Source of the DNA: an uncultured Anderseniella sp.
Lineage (GTDB): Bacteria > Pseudomonadota > Alphaproteobacteria > Rhizobiales > Aestuariivirgaceae
Assembly: GCA_947488295.1 (NCBI GenBank)
Contig: CANKYU010000002.1
Location: forward strand, 248,001 to 312,000
Direction: 5' to 3'
DNA: 64,000 nt
Position numbers and translations under genes: made by a program. Positions 1-7,783 of the stretch are shown one piece after another; position 1 is the stretch's first letter, and every line of letters begins with the position of its first letter. The notes below the pieces were generated by a model. That model searched no databases. It was not told the DNA's origin and saw nothing but the letters and a program-made list of their open reading frames with translations.

Positions 1-1191
1 CGCCCGCGCCATGAGATGATCAAGGTTGTTGAAGACAGGCGCAAAACGTTTCGCATCCGCTTCGGACAGATCATAAGCCGTATGGCCGTGCACGATGCAA
101 TGAGCCAGGTTCATGCCCGCTCCACCACCTGATGCCAGGCCGACCGAGTTCATTCCGCAGCCCAGAAACAGGCCGGACGTTTCCGCCGTTTCTCCCAGCA
201 TGAACATGCCATCGGGTGTAAAACTCTCCGGTCCGTTCAGAAGCATTTTTACTTCCGCAGTTTCAAGTGCGGGCAAACGATGCAGCGCGTTCACCATCAT
301 CGGCTCGAAGTGATCCCAATCCTCCGCCAGAAGCGAGAATTCAAAATTCTCGTCCAGAACACCGGGCTCTATCGGCTTGCCCATCGGCTCAAAACAGCCG
401 ACCAGAAGACCGCCGGAATCATCACGAATATAAAGATGGCCATCATGGTCGGAAAGCGTTGGCATGTTGCCGACAATTCCCTCAATCGGCTTGGTCAGTA
501 AATAGAAATGTTCACATGCGAGAGCCGGAACGTCAGCGCCAGCCATTGCGCCTGCTTCGCGCGACCACAGGCCTGTACACAAAGCGATGTTGTCGCACAT
601 GATGGTGCCTCGAGAGGTTTCCACTCCCTTGATCCGGTTGTTTTCGACCAGGATGCCGGTGACGCCGGTGTCTTCGAAAATCCTTGCACCCTGCCCTTTG
701 GCCGCCTTCACAAGTGCTGCGCATACGTCACTGGGCGAAACCCGACCGTCATCCGGTGACCAGACTGCACCCAGAACATCTCCGGTATTCATCAAAGGCC
801 AGCGTTCCCCGGCCTCGCCCGCCGAAACAGAGCCGGCCTCAATCCCGTAAGCTTGGGCCAGCGCTTCCTGTCTCCTGATATGGGTCAGCCGGTCCGGTGT
901 GGTGGCGATCGACAGGCTGCCTTTCTGAATCCAGCCCACACTCTGGCCGGTCTCCTGCTCCAGCTGGGAATACAGGTCCACCGAATACTGAATCATCCGT
1001 GTCAGGTTTTGCGAGTGTCTGAGTGCACGCACCTGCGCGGCGGAATGCCAGGTGGTGCCACCTGTCAGCTTGTTGCGCTCCAGCAGGATCGCGTCGCCTG
1101 CACCCATTTTGGCAAGGTGATACAGCGTCGAGCATCCCATGATGCCACCACCGATAACGACGACTGAAGCGTGAGAAGGAAGGTTACTCAT
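1..1191 (-). CDS. FAD-dependent oxidoreductase, dimethylglycine/sarcosine dehydrogenase-like (3' part outside window)
   Basis: 397 N-terminal codons read without a stop to the window edge, so the gene is partial only because of the edge. The N-terminus has a dinucleotide-binding Rossmann motif (VVVIGGGIMGCSTLYHLA) followed by a DAO-type fold with TGGTTWHSAAQVR. A second flavin-fold motif, CGMNSVGLASGGGAG, lies near residue 360. This arrangement is typical of the dimethylglycine/sarcosine dehydrogenase family, whose members usually continue into C-terminal GcvT/aminomethyltransferase domains of about 800 residues in all; that part is not visible. Such enzymes oxidatively demethylate N-methyl amino acids, passing the C1 unit to tetrahydrofolate. 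The start lies 5 bp after the stop of the upstream dehydrogenase gene, so it is probably the third gene of a minus-strand operon. The substrate is inferred only at family level. Confidence 0.85.
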   Translation of the reverse strand, partial: MSNLPSHASVVVIGGGIMGCSTLYHLAKMGAGDAILLERNKLTGGTTWHSAAQVRALRHSQNLTRMIQYSVDLYSQLEQETGQSVGWIQKGSLSIATTPDRLTHIRRQEALAQAYGIEAGSVSAGEAGERWPLMNTGDVLGAVWSPDDGRVSPSDVCAALVKAAKGQGARIFEDTGVTGILVENNRIKGVETSRGTIMCDNIALCTGLWSREAGAMAGADVPALACEHFYLLTKPIEGIVGNMPTLSDHDGHLYIRDDSGGLLVGCFEPMGKPIEPGVLDENFEFSLLAEDWDHFEPMMVNALHRLPALETAEVKMLLNGPESFTPDGMFMLGETAETSGLFLGCGMNSVGLASGGGAGMNLAHCIVHGHTAYDLSEADAKRFAPVFNNLDHLMARA

Positions 1192-1196
1192 TTAGG

Positions 1197-2150
1197 TTAT
1201 CCCGGCGGCACGACCTCATAGCCTTTTTCTTCCGGTTCATCGTCGACCAGATCATCCGGGAAACCGTCGGCCAGAACGGACAGACCGGTTGCGTCTTCAA
1301 GGCGCCTGATGATGTCATCGGAATTGGCGCGCTGACCATAGCGGGCCTGGCCGTCCTTCATGATGTCGATGATCATCGGCGAGATTTCCAGCGGCACATT
1401 GTTGCGCTCAGCAATGGTCTGGAACAGGCCGATGTCCTTCAGCACCAGGTCGATGGTGAAATTCACATCGCGTGAGCCGTTGAGGATCAGCTGGCTTTCG
1501 GTCTCGTGCACGAACGAGGTTCCGGAAGAAATCTTCATGGCCTCGTAGGTGGTCGCCATGTCCATGCCGGCCGCCTTCATGGTGACCAGCGCTTCGCAGC
1601 AGGTGAGCAGGTTTGCCGTTGCCAGGTAGTTGGTCATGACCTTAAGCGTGGAGGCTGTGCCCAGCGGACCTGTGTGCAGCACGCGGCGGCCCAGAACGGT
1701 GGTCAGCGGCAGGATCTTCTCGAACGTGTCACGCTCACAACCGGCAAAGATCGAGATGTTGCCTGTATCGGCACGGTGGCAGCCGCCCGATACCGGGCAG
1801 TCCACCGGTTCCGCACCCTTGGCTATCACCTTCTCGCCCAGGCGTTTGACCTCCGCCTCGTCGGTAGTCGACATTTCCATCCAGATCTTGCCGGGCGACA
1901 GACCGTCCAGAATGCCGTCCTCGCCCTCCATGACGTCGGCGCATGCCGCCGGAGACGGCAGGCAGGTGATGATCACATCACACATTTCAGCCATTTGTTT
2001 CGGGCTGTCGGCCCAACCCGCACCCCGGTCAATGAACTTCTGTGCGGCATCGCGGTCCAGGTCGCGCACAACCGTGTCGATACCATTGCGAATGAGGCTG
2101 CCGGCCAGCTTGCCGCCGACATTGCCCAGTCCGATAAATCCGACCTTCAT
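1197..2150 (-). CDS. NAD(P)-dependent beta-hydroxyacid dehydrogenase (3-hydroxyisobutyrate dehydrogenase family)
   Basis: 317 residues, close to the family norm. It begins with the Rossmann motif MKVGFIGLGNVGG and carries the substrate-binding signature DCPVSGGCHRADTG near residues 117-130. The catalytic lysine lies in STLKVMTNYL at about residue 168. The C-terminal helical domain is followed by an acidic tail (DDLVDDEPEEKGYEVVPPG) that is not part of the usual fold. The family reversibly oxidises beta-hydroxyacids such as 3-hydroxyisobutyrate, tartronate semialdehyde or sulfolactaldehyde. The gene sits between an enolase-superfamily enzyme and a flavoprotein dehydrogenase on the same strand with short gaps (32 and 5 bp), so it probably acts on a product of the first enzyme. 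The exact substrate cannot be read from sequence. Confidence 0.85.
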   Translation of the reverse strand: MKVGFIGLGNVGGKLAGSLIRNGIDTVVRDLDRDAAQKFIDRGAGWADSPKQMAEMCDVIITCLPSPAACADVMEGEDGILDGLSPGKIWMEMSTTDEAEVKRLGEKVIAKGAEPVDCPVSGGCHRADTGNISIFAGCERDTFEKILPLTTVLGRRVLHTGPLGTASTLKVMTNYLATANLLTCCEALVTMKAAGMDMATTYEAMKISSGTSFVHETESQLILNGSRDVNFTIDLVLKDIGLFQTIAERNNVPLEISPMIIDIMKDGQARYGQRANSDDIIRRLEDATGLSVLADGFPDDLVDDEPEEKGYEVVPPG

Positions 2151-2182
2151 GGCCGTTCTCCCATTGTTGCTTATGATTGAGT

Positions 2183-3406
2183 TCAGTCGTTCCAGGCTGC
2201 GTGGTTTTCGCTTGGCGCAATGTGCAGTCCGTCATCATTGATGTAGGGATTGGCCAGCGCCACCTCTTCGTTCAGTTCCACGCCGAGACCCGGCTCTTTT
2301 GGCGGAATCACGAAGCCGTCTTCAAACTGCATCGGCTTCATCAGGATGTCCGAATGGAACCCGCCCCATTGTTCGATGCTTTCCAGGATCAGGAAGTTTG
2401 GCGAGCAGGCCGAAATCTGCACATTTGCAGCCCCTTCGATCGGCCCGCAATACAGATGCGGCGCGATCTGTGCATAGTGCGCTTCCGCCATGCCGGCAAT
2501 CTTCTTGGCTTCCAGCAGACCACCGACCCGGCCCAATGCCATCTGCAGGATCGACGCCGCGCCCAGTTCCAGAACCCGGGCAAATTCATACTTGGTGGTC
2601 AGGCGTTCACCAGTGGCAATCGGCACTTTGGTCGAACGGGCAATCTTCGCCATCTCCTCAGGCTTTTCCGGCGGGCACGGCTCTTCAAACCACAGCGGAT
2701 CAAAAGGCTCCAGGCGGCGCGCCATGCGGATCGCCCCTGATGTGGTGAACTGTCCGTGGGTGCCGAACAGAAGGTCCGCCCTGTTGCCGACGGCCTCGCG
2801 GATTTTCCGGCAGAACTGCTCTGAAATATCCATACGCTCCAGGCTCGGCATGTGCGGATCAAACGCCGTGTAGGGCCCGGCGGGGTCGAACTTCACTGCG
2901 GTAAACCCCTGATTGACGTAATGCAGCGCGCGTTCCGCCGCCACGTCTGCATTGTTGTACACATCATTGCTGGCATCGGTGTAGGCATAGGCGTCTATAT
3001 CGGCGTCTGCGTACAGGTAGGTATAGGAGCGCAGCTTCTCGTGTACACAGCCTCCCAACAGCTCATACACAGGCTTATCCACAGCCTTTCCACAGATGTC
3101 CCACATGGCCATTTCGATGCCGGACATGACGCCCACCAGCGAAATGTCGGGGCGGCCCGAGTAACCCCTCGTATAGGCCCGGCGCCAGAAGGTTTCGATG
3201 TGAAACGGATCATTGCCCTCGACATTGCGCTGGAACACGTCCTCGATCATGGCGACCACCACGTCGGGCGCAAAGCTGGCGGTGTAAACTTCGCCGACCC
3301 CTTCAATACCATTGTCGGTTATCAACTTGAGGAAGATGAAATAGCGCCCGCCGCGGCGCGGTGGCGGATTGCCGACGATGAAGGTTTTCAGGCCGGTGAT
3401 TTTCAT
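2183..3406 (-). CDS. Mandelate racemase/muconate lactonizing (enolase superfamily) enzyme
   Basis: About 407 residues from the preferred ATG. An in-frame ATG 6 bp upstream has a GGAG only 3 nt away, while the chosen one has it 9 nt away. The N-terminal capping domain (MKITGLKTFIVGN) is followed by the TIM barrel with the strand-2 motif AVKFDPAGP. Acidic metal ligands lie in WFEEPCPPE and ATGERLTTK, and the general-base histidine in APHLYCGPIEGAAN. This points to the acid-sugar dehydratase-like branch. At barrel strand 3 the sequence reads LLFGTHGQF, where related dehydratases usually have an aspartate ligand before HG; here it appears to be threonine. It is the first gene of a three-gene operon with a hydroxyacid dehydrogenase and a flavoprotein. 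Reaction class is supported; substrate unknown. Confidence 0.85.
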   Translation of the reverse strand: MKITGLKTFIVGNPPPRRGGRYFIFLKLITDNGIEGVGEVYTASFAPDVVVAMIEDVFQRNVEGNDPFHIETFWRRAYTRGYSGRPDISLVGVMSGIEMAMWDICGKAVDKPVYELLGGCVHEKLRSYTYLYADADIDAYAYTDASNDVYNNADVAAERALHYVNQGFTAVKFDPAGPYTAFDPHMPSLERMDISEQFCRKIREAVGNRADLLFGTHGQFTTSGAIRMARRLEPFDPLWFEEPCPPEKPEEMAKIARSTKVPIATGERLTTKYEFARVLELGAASILQMALGRVGGLLEAKKIAGMAEAHYAQIAPHLYCGPIEGAANVQISACSPNFLILESIEQWGGFHSDILMKPMQFEDGFVIPPKEPGLGVELNEEVALANPYINDDGLHIAPSENHAAWND

Positions 3407-3412
3407 GGGCAT

Positions 3413-3452
3413 GTGCTCCAGACGACGGTCTTCGCAGACGAAGCTAGAGCAC
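3413..3452 (-). promoter_or_regulatory. Leader hairpin covering the ribosome binding site of the enolase-superfamily gene
   Basis: On the minus strand a perfect 6-bp outer stem (GTGCTC at 3452-3447, GAGCAC at 3418-3413) encloses a 5-bp inner stem CTTCG/CGAAG with a 4-nt loop. The right arm of the outer stem includes most of the only Shine-Dalgarno-like sequence (GGAG) for the start at 3406. If it forms in the mRNA it would partly mask translation initiation. Regulation is an inference; only the complementarity is seen. Confidence 0.35.
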
Positions 3453-3491
3453 AATCGGCAAACAGGAAACAGGTTTTACGACCGATATGAA

Positions 3492-4874
3492 TCAGAAAGC
3501 GAAATCGCGATAGACGCGGGTCACATCACCATCCCAGTTGCCTTCATAAAGCGCCAGCAACTCATCGGCGTTTGACCTGCCGGACTGAGCAATTTCATCG
3601 AGGACATCGATGAACTTGGCTTCCGTCTGCTCCGCCGGGCCCTGCACATTGCGGGTTTCAAGACCCGACCGGCAGATGGCCAGCACCTCGATGGCGATAT
3701 CCTGCAGGCCGCGCCCGGCTATGGTTGCATCAAGACCCTTGACCGGCACTTCATCGCGCAGCGCCTGTCGCTGCTCCGCGGTCCAGTCCTTGACCAGATC
3801 CCAGGCCGCATCCTGGGACGCTTCTTCGTACAACAGGCCGGTCCAGAACGCCGGCAGGGCGCAAAGCCTGCGCCAGGCGCCGGCGTCGGCGCCGCGCTGT
3901 TCGATGAACTTCTTGAGCCTGACTTCCGGGAAAATGGTGGTGATGTGATCGGCCCAGTCCTTCATGGACGGCTTTTCACCGGGCAGTTGCGGCAACTCAC
4001 CGGCCATGAAGGCACGGAAGCTCTCGCCGGAACAGTCGAGATAATCACCACCGCGGTTGACGAAGTACATCGGCACATCGATGGCATAGTCGACATATTG
4101 CTCGAAGCCGAAGCCTTCATCGAAAACGAACGGCAGCATGCCGGTGCGGTCAGGATCGGTGTCGCGCCAGATTTCAGACCGGAACGACTTGAAGCCGTTC
4201 GGCTTGCCCTCGGTGAACGGAGATGCCGCGAACAGCGCCGTGGCGACCGGCTGCAGGGCCAGGCTCACGCGCATTTTCTGGCGCATGTCCGCTTCGGACG
4301 AGAAATCCTGGTTCACCTGAACCGTGCACGAGCGCAACATCATGTCGCGACCGAGATTGCCCATCTTGGCCATGTATTCCCGCATGATCTTGTAGCGGCC
4401 CTTGGGCATGACGGGGATGTCTTCGCGCTTCCACAGCGGGTTGAAGCCCAACCCCAGGAAGCCGATGCCAAGCTCGTCACCGACTTCACGCACCTGGGCC
4501 AGGTGCTCGTGCACCTCCTGGCAGGTCTGGAAAACATTTTCCAGCGGCGCGCCCGACAATTCAAACTGGCCGCCAGGTTCCAGCGATACATTGCCGTAGG
4601 CAACCGGGTCGGTGAGGCCGATGATCTTGTCGCCTTCCATGGCGGGCGTCCAGCCGAACCTGGCCGAAAGGCCTTCCAGCAGCGCCTTGATGGAGCGTTC
4701 ACCGTCGTAAGGGACCGGCCGCAGGGTATCGGTGAGAAACGCGAACTTCTCGTGCTCGGTGCCCAGCCGCCATTCCGCCTTGGGCTTGCATCCGGCCTCC
4801 AGGTAAGACACCAGCTGCGCCTTGTCTTCGATAATGGCGCGGGTTTCCGCGGTATCTGGAACAGCCACACTCAT
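3492..4874 (-). CDS. gshA: Glutamate-cysteine ligase
   Basis: 460 residues, the usual length of the alphaproteobacterial/plant-type glutamate-cysteine ligase. The enzyme joins L-glutamate to L-cysteine with ATP in the first step of glutathione synthesis in the cytosol. Family features seen are WRLGTEHEKFAF near residue 36, the glycine-rich EPGGQFELSGAP near residue 98, RYKIMREYMAKMG and the conserved TCTVQVN-like segment (RSCTVQVNQDFSSEADM). Start is ATG at 4874 with AAGGCGGATTTCCCC upstream. It reads alone toward the enolase-superfamily operon, with 85 bp between its stop and that start. Confidence 0.95.
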   Translation of the reverse strand: MSVAVPDTAETRAIIEDKAQLVSYLEAGCKPKAEWRLGTEHEKFAFLTDTLRPVPYDGERSIKALLEGLSARFGWTPAMEGDKIIGLTDPVAYGNVSLEPGGQFELSGAPLENVFQTCQEVHEHLAQVREVGDELGIGFLGLGFNPLWKREDIPVMPKGRYKIMREYMAKMGNLGRDMMLRSCTVQVNQDFSSEADMRQKMRVSLALQPVATALFAASPFTEGKPNGFKSFRSEIWRDTDPDRTGMLPFVFDEGFGFEQYVDYAIDVPMYFVNRGGDYLDCSGESFRAFMAGELPQLPGEKPSMKDWADHITTIFPEVRLKKFIEQRGADAGAWRRLCALPAFWTGLLYEEASQDAAWDLVKDWTAEQRQALRDEVPVKGLDATIAGRGLQDIAIEVLAICRSGLETRNVQGPAEQTEAKFIDVLDEIAQSGRSNADELLALYEGNWDGDVTRVYRDFAF

Positions 4875-4982
4875 GGGGAAATCCGCCTTAAATCAAAACA
4901 CGCCGGTTAAATTGAACGTATAGTCAAAAACATCTGCCGTCCAAACGTCTAGCCCGGCCCTTTGTGCAAGGGCAAGTCAAAC

Positions 4983-5732
4983 TTATTTGTCTGAACACCA
5001 GTCTCCCAGAACCGACTGAACCAGCGCCATGACGGCAACGGCGGCGGTGTCTGCGCGCATGATGCGTGGTCCCAGCGACAGCGCCACAGCGTTTGGCAGC
5101 GCCAGGATCATGTCGCGTTCTTCTTCGGAAAACCCGCCTTCCGGGCCAAGCAAAACGGCAATCGGCCCTGTTTTCAGCTGTTTCAGGGTGTCTATGGGGT
5201 TCGCCCGGCCGGCGCGCTCGTCACAGAAAATCAAGGTGCGGTCATCCGGCCAGTCCGCCAGCACATCGGCCAGTTTCTCAGGTTCCGCCACGTCCGGCAC
5301 ATACACCATGTTGCACTGTTCGGCCGCCTCGATGGCGTTTGCGCGCATCCGGTCCAGGTTGACCTTGTCGGCCACAGTGTGGCGGGTGATGACGGGGCGT
5401 AGCTGGCGCGCGCCCATCTCGGTTGCCTTCTGGGCCAGGTAGTCCAGCCGGGCCGATTTGAGGGGCGCGAACAGGTAATCAATGTCGGGCGGTGGCGTTG
5501 CCTTGCGCAGGCGCTCGCCACAGGTGATATGAGCAGCCTTGCGGTTGGCCCGGGAAATCACACACTGCCATTCGCCGTCTATTGCATTGAACAACCGAAC
5601 GACTGCTCCATCGCCGGAGCGCAGCACGGTCACCAGATAATGCGAGGCATCGCGCGGCAGTGTCAGCTCACTGCCCGCGCCTAAAGTCTGTTCACAATAC
5701 AAGCGGGGCACCCGCCCCTGCGACCTGGCCAT
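4983..5732 (-). CDS. rsmE: 16S rRNA (uracil-1498-N3)-methyltransferase
   Basis: 249 residues, the normal length for RsmE, which methylates N3 of U1498 in helix 44 of 16S rRNA using S-adenosylmethionine. It has an N-terminal PUA-like domain (RLYCEQTLGAGSELTLP, residues 9-25) and a C-terminal SPOUT knot with the signatures LLGPEGGFSEEE (about 193-204) and LGPRIMRADTAAVAVMALV near the C-terminus. The gene starts 9 bp after the DUF3291 gene stop on the same strand and lies upstream of gshA after a 108-bp gap. In many Hyphomicrobiales rsmE lies near ubiA and gshA, which matches. Confidence 0.95.
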   Translation of the reverse strand: MARSQGRVPRLYCEQTLGAGSELTLPRDASHYLVTVLRSGDGAVVRLFNAIDGEWQCVISRANRKAAHITCGERLRKATPPPDIDYLFAPLKSARLDYLAQKATEMGARQLRPVITRHTVADKVNLDRMRANAIEAAEQCNMVYVPDVAEPEKLADVLADWPDDRTLIFCDERAGRANPIDTLKQLKTGPIAVLLGPEGGFSEEERDMILALPNAVALSLGPRIMRADTAAVAVMALVQSVLGDWCSDK

Positions 5733-5741
5733 GACGTTTGC

Positions 5742-6302
5742 CTACCCCACCATGCTGGTGCCGGAAAGACGCTCGGCATTGCGGGCGGCGATCTGCTTTA
5801 TCTTCTGCCCGTCCAGTGCAACAGGTTTTCCATCCGGGCCGAACGGTTGCTTGAAGGTGAACACCTGCTCGCTGGCGCCGTGCTCATGCAATTGCAGATG
5901 TTTCGCACAAGCCTCGCTCCAGGTGGGGGTGTGATCGCCCGCAACCCACCACACCGCATAGGGCGGCCATTGCGGCGGCTCGAACCACTCCCTGCCATGG
6001 CGCAGCGCTTCCGCATGCAGGCCCTGATAGGCAAACGCCATGGCCGATTCCAGGTCCTGCCACAAAGAAAGTGTCTGCGGTGTCCAGCCGTCACCGCGTT
6101 CTTCATAAAACTTCGGAAACACGTAATCTCCCCACATTTCCGGGCCCGGCTCGTCCGGATACCCGGAATGTGCAATAAAACCCTCAGCCTGCGGCACCGC
6201 CGCCAGGATCGGGTCATTGCGCACATGAAACCCTTCGTTCGCAGGGTCATCGGCCGGTTTGGCAAATACCCCGAACGTGAACAATGCGAGCCTGGCGATC
6301 AA
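5742..6302 (-). CDS. DUF3291 domain-containing protein
   Basis: 186 residues from a TTG start at 6302, chosen because GGAAGG lies about 9 nt upstream and homology-like sequence begins there (LIARLALFTFG). The longer open frame up to 6587 runs through low-quality sequence and overlaps the divergent gene at 6428. The body matches the DUF3291 pattern: FAKPADDPANEGFHVRNDPI, SGYPDEPGPEMWG, SLWQDLESAMAFAYQG and PPYAVWWVAGDH. DUF3291 belongs to the dimeric alpha/beta-barrel (antibiotic-biosynthesis-monooxygenase-like) group; no enzymatic role is established. The gene is followed closely by rsmE and may be co-transcribed with it. Confidence 0.75.
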   Translation of the reverse strand: MIARLALFTFGVFAKPADDPANEGFHVRNDPILAAVPQAEGFIAHSGYPDEPGPEMWGDYVFPKFYEERGDGWTPQTLSLWQDLESAMAFAYQGLHAEALRHGREWFEPPQWPPYAVWWVAGDHTPTWSEACAKHLQLHEHGASEQVFTFKQPFGPDGKPVALDGQKIKQIAARNAERLSGTSMVG

Positions 6303-6427
6303 AATTCCATTCCTTCCAGTAGCTGGATTCAGTACAACATATACACAATTTATCGAATTGGCCTGAGCTTGCAGCTCCCCAAACACACACTTACTTCCTG
6401 ACCACCAAAACAGCAAACGAGACCTGA

Positions 6428-6661
6428 GTGATGGGTAAGAACTATGTGCATCTGAATGATCCAGATAACGATTTCTTCTATGTGGCGCTTCCAAAGCATC
6501 CGGGAAGGGTAACGCCGGGGTGTGTTTCGAAAAATGTAAGACTGCGTGATGTTTTCTCAGAGATTGGCAGAGACGACTTGATTTCAATGCTTGGCGAAGC
6601 GGACATCATTCTAGACATCGACAAAGACAATGCGCTGATTGGTATCGAGATATTGGGATAG
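6428..6661 (+). CDS. Small DUF2283-like protein
   Basis: 76-77 residues; either GTG at 6428 or the adjacent ATG at 6431 can be the start. The C-terminal segment ADIILDIDKDNALIGIEILG has the characteristic ending of DUF2283, in which a strand-turn-strand finishes in VGIEIL. DUF2283 proteins are often found beside DUF4258 proteins in toxin-antitoxin-like pairs, but no partner is present here: the flanks are a divergent DUF3291 gene and ubiA. The surrounding 6310-6480 stretch looks more AT-rich than its neighbours. Function unknown; family assignment is by the C-terminal motif only. Confidence 0.6.
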   Translation: MMGKNYVHLNDPDNDFFYVALPKHPGRVTPGCVSKNVRLRDVFSEIGRDDLISMLGEADIILDIDKDNALIGIEILG

Positions 6662-6835
6662 CATCAGAGGTATTGTCGGTGATTGCTTACACCACCGCAG
6701 CAAAAACGAACCGAAGCGCGTAAAGCGACCATGCCGAACCTTGAGCCGGTGAATCTGAGACTTCCTTTATTGAATTTGCCGCCGCATTCGTTTGATGGTT
6801 TCAAGACCCGTCAGTTTAGGCTAACACTCGCTCCA

Positions 6836-7783
6836 ATGATGCAAGCATCCAACAATGATGGCCAGGTGGCCGACGCCGTGCGCGAACACTGGGCCGACAG
6901 GCTTTTACCACGCGCCGCACGCGGCTATGCGCGCCTTGCCCGGCTGGAACGGCCGATCGGCTGGTGGCTGCTGCTGCTGCCCGGCTGGTGGGCCATCGCC
7001 ATGGCGCAAACCGCGTCCGGCAGCGGCGTGGTCAACCTGTGGTACCTGGTATTGTTTTTCATCGGTGCCGTGGTCATGCGCGGGGCCGGCTGCACCTTCA
7101 ATGATATTGTCGACCGCGACTTCGATGCCGCCGTGGCCCGCACAAGGTCGCGGCCGATACCGTCTGGCCAGGTCAGTGTCGGCCAGGCGAAGGCCTTCAT
7201 GATCGTGCTGTCGCTGACCGGTTTCCTGGTGCTGATACAGTTCAACTGGTTCGCCATCGGGCTTGGCATGTTGTCGCTGGCAACCGTTGCGATCTACCCG
7301 TTCATGAAACGCTTCACCTACTGGCCACAGGTGTTCCTGGGCATTGCCTTCAACTGGGGCGCCCTGCTCGGCTGGGCCGCGGTGCGTGGTGAACTGGAGG
7401 CGCCGGCCATACTGATGTACCTCGGCGGCATTTCCTGGACACTTGCCTATGACACCATCTATGCGCATCAGGACAAGGAGGACGACCTTGCAATCGGCAT
7501 CAAGTCGACCGCCTTGAAGTTCGGTGCCGCAACACCCAAATGGCTTGTCCTGTTCTTTGCGCTTACATTCATCCTGCTGTTTGCATCCGGGTTCTATGCA
7601 GGTGCCGGGATTATCTTCTACACCGGGCTGGCAGCCGCAGCCCTGCACGCGGCCTGGCAACTGGCGCGGCTTGACGTGGATGATCCCGACCGCTGCCTGA
7701 TGCTGTTTCGTTCCAACCGCAATTTCGGCCTGATCGTATTTGCCGGAATCATGCTCGACAATTTCTTGAGACTGCAATCATGA
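6836..7783 (+). CDS. ubiA: 4-hydroxybenzoate polyprenyltransferase
   Basis: About 315 residues from the ATG at 6836 (a second ATG follows immediately). The reading frame extends upstream to a TTG at 6683, but that extension has no family character and the usual UbiA N-terminus (ARLERPIGWWLLLLPGWW) begins soon after the chosen start. Both aspartate-rich prenyl-diphosphate-binding motifs are present: NDIVDRDFDAAVARTRSRP and YDTIYAHQDKEDD. Several hydrophobic helices mark an inner-membrane enzyme. It attaches the polyprenyl tail to 4-hydroxybenzoate in ubiquinone biosynthesis. Its stop overlaps the pmbA start by 4 bp (ATGA), so ubiA-pmbA-cysQ-DUF4170 probably forms one operon. Confidence 0.93.
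   Translation: MMQASNNDGQVADAVREHWADRLLPRAARGYARLARLERPIGWWLLLLPGWWAIAMAQTASGSGVVNLWYLVLFFIGAVVMRGAGCTFNDIVDRDFDAAVARTRSRPIPSGQVSVGQAKAFMIVLSLTGFLVLIQFNWFAIGLGMLSLATVAIYPFMKRFTYWPQVFLGIAFNWGALLGWAAVRGELEAPAILMYLGGISWTLAYDTIYAHQDKEDDLAIGIKSTALKFGAATPKWLVLFFALTFILLFASGFYAGAGIIFYTGLAAAALHAAWQLARLDVDDPDRCLMLFRSNRNFGLIVFAGIMLDNFLRLQS

Noticed and set aside
3945..4910. Open frame of 321 codons on the plus strand
   Set aside because: It is antisense to gshA, which is complete and well conserved.
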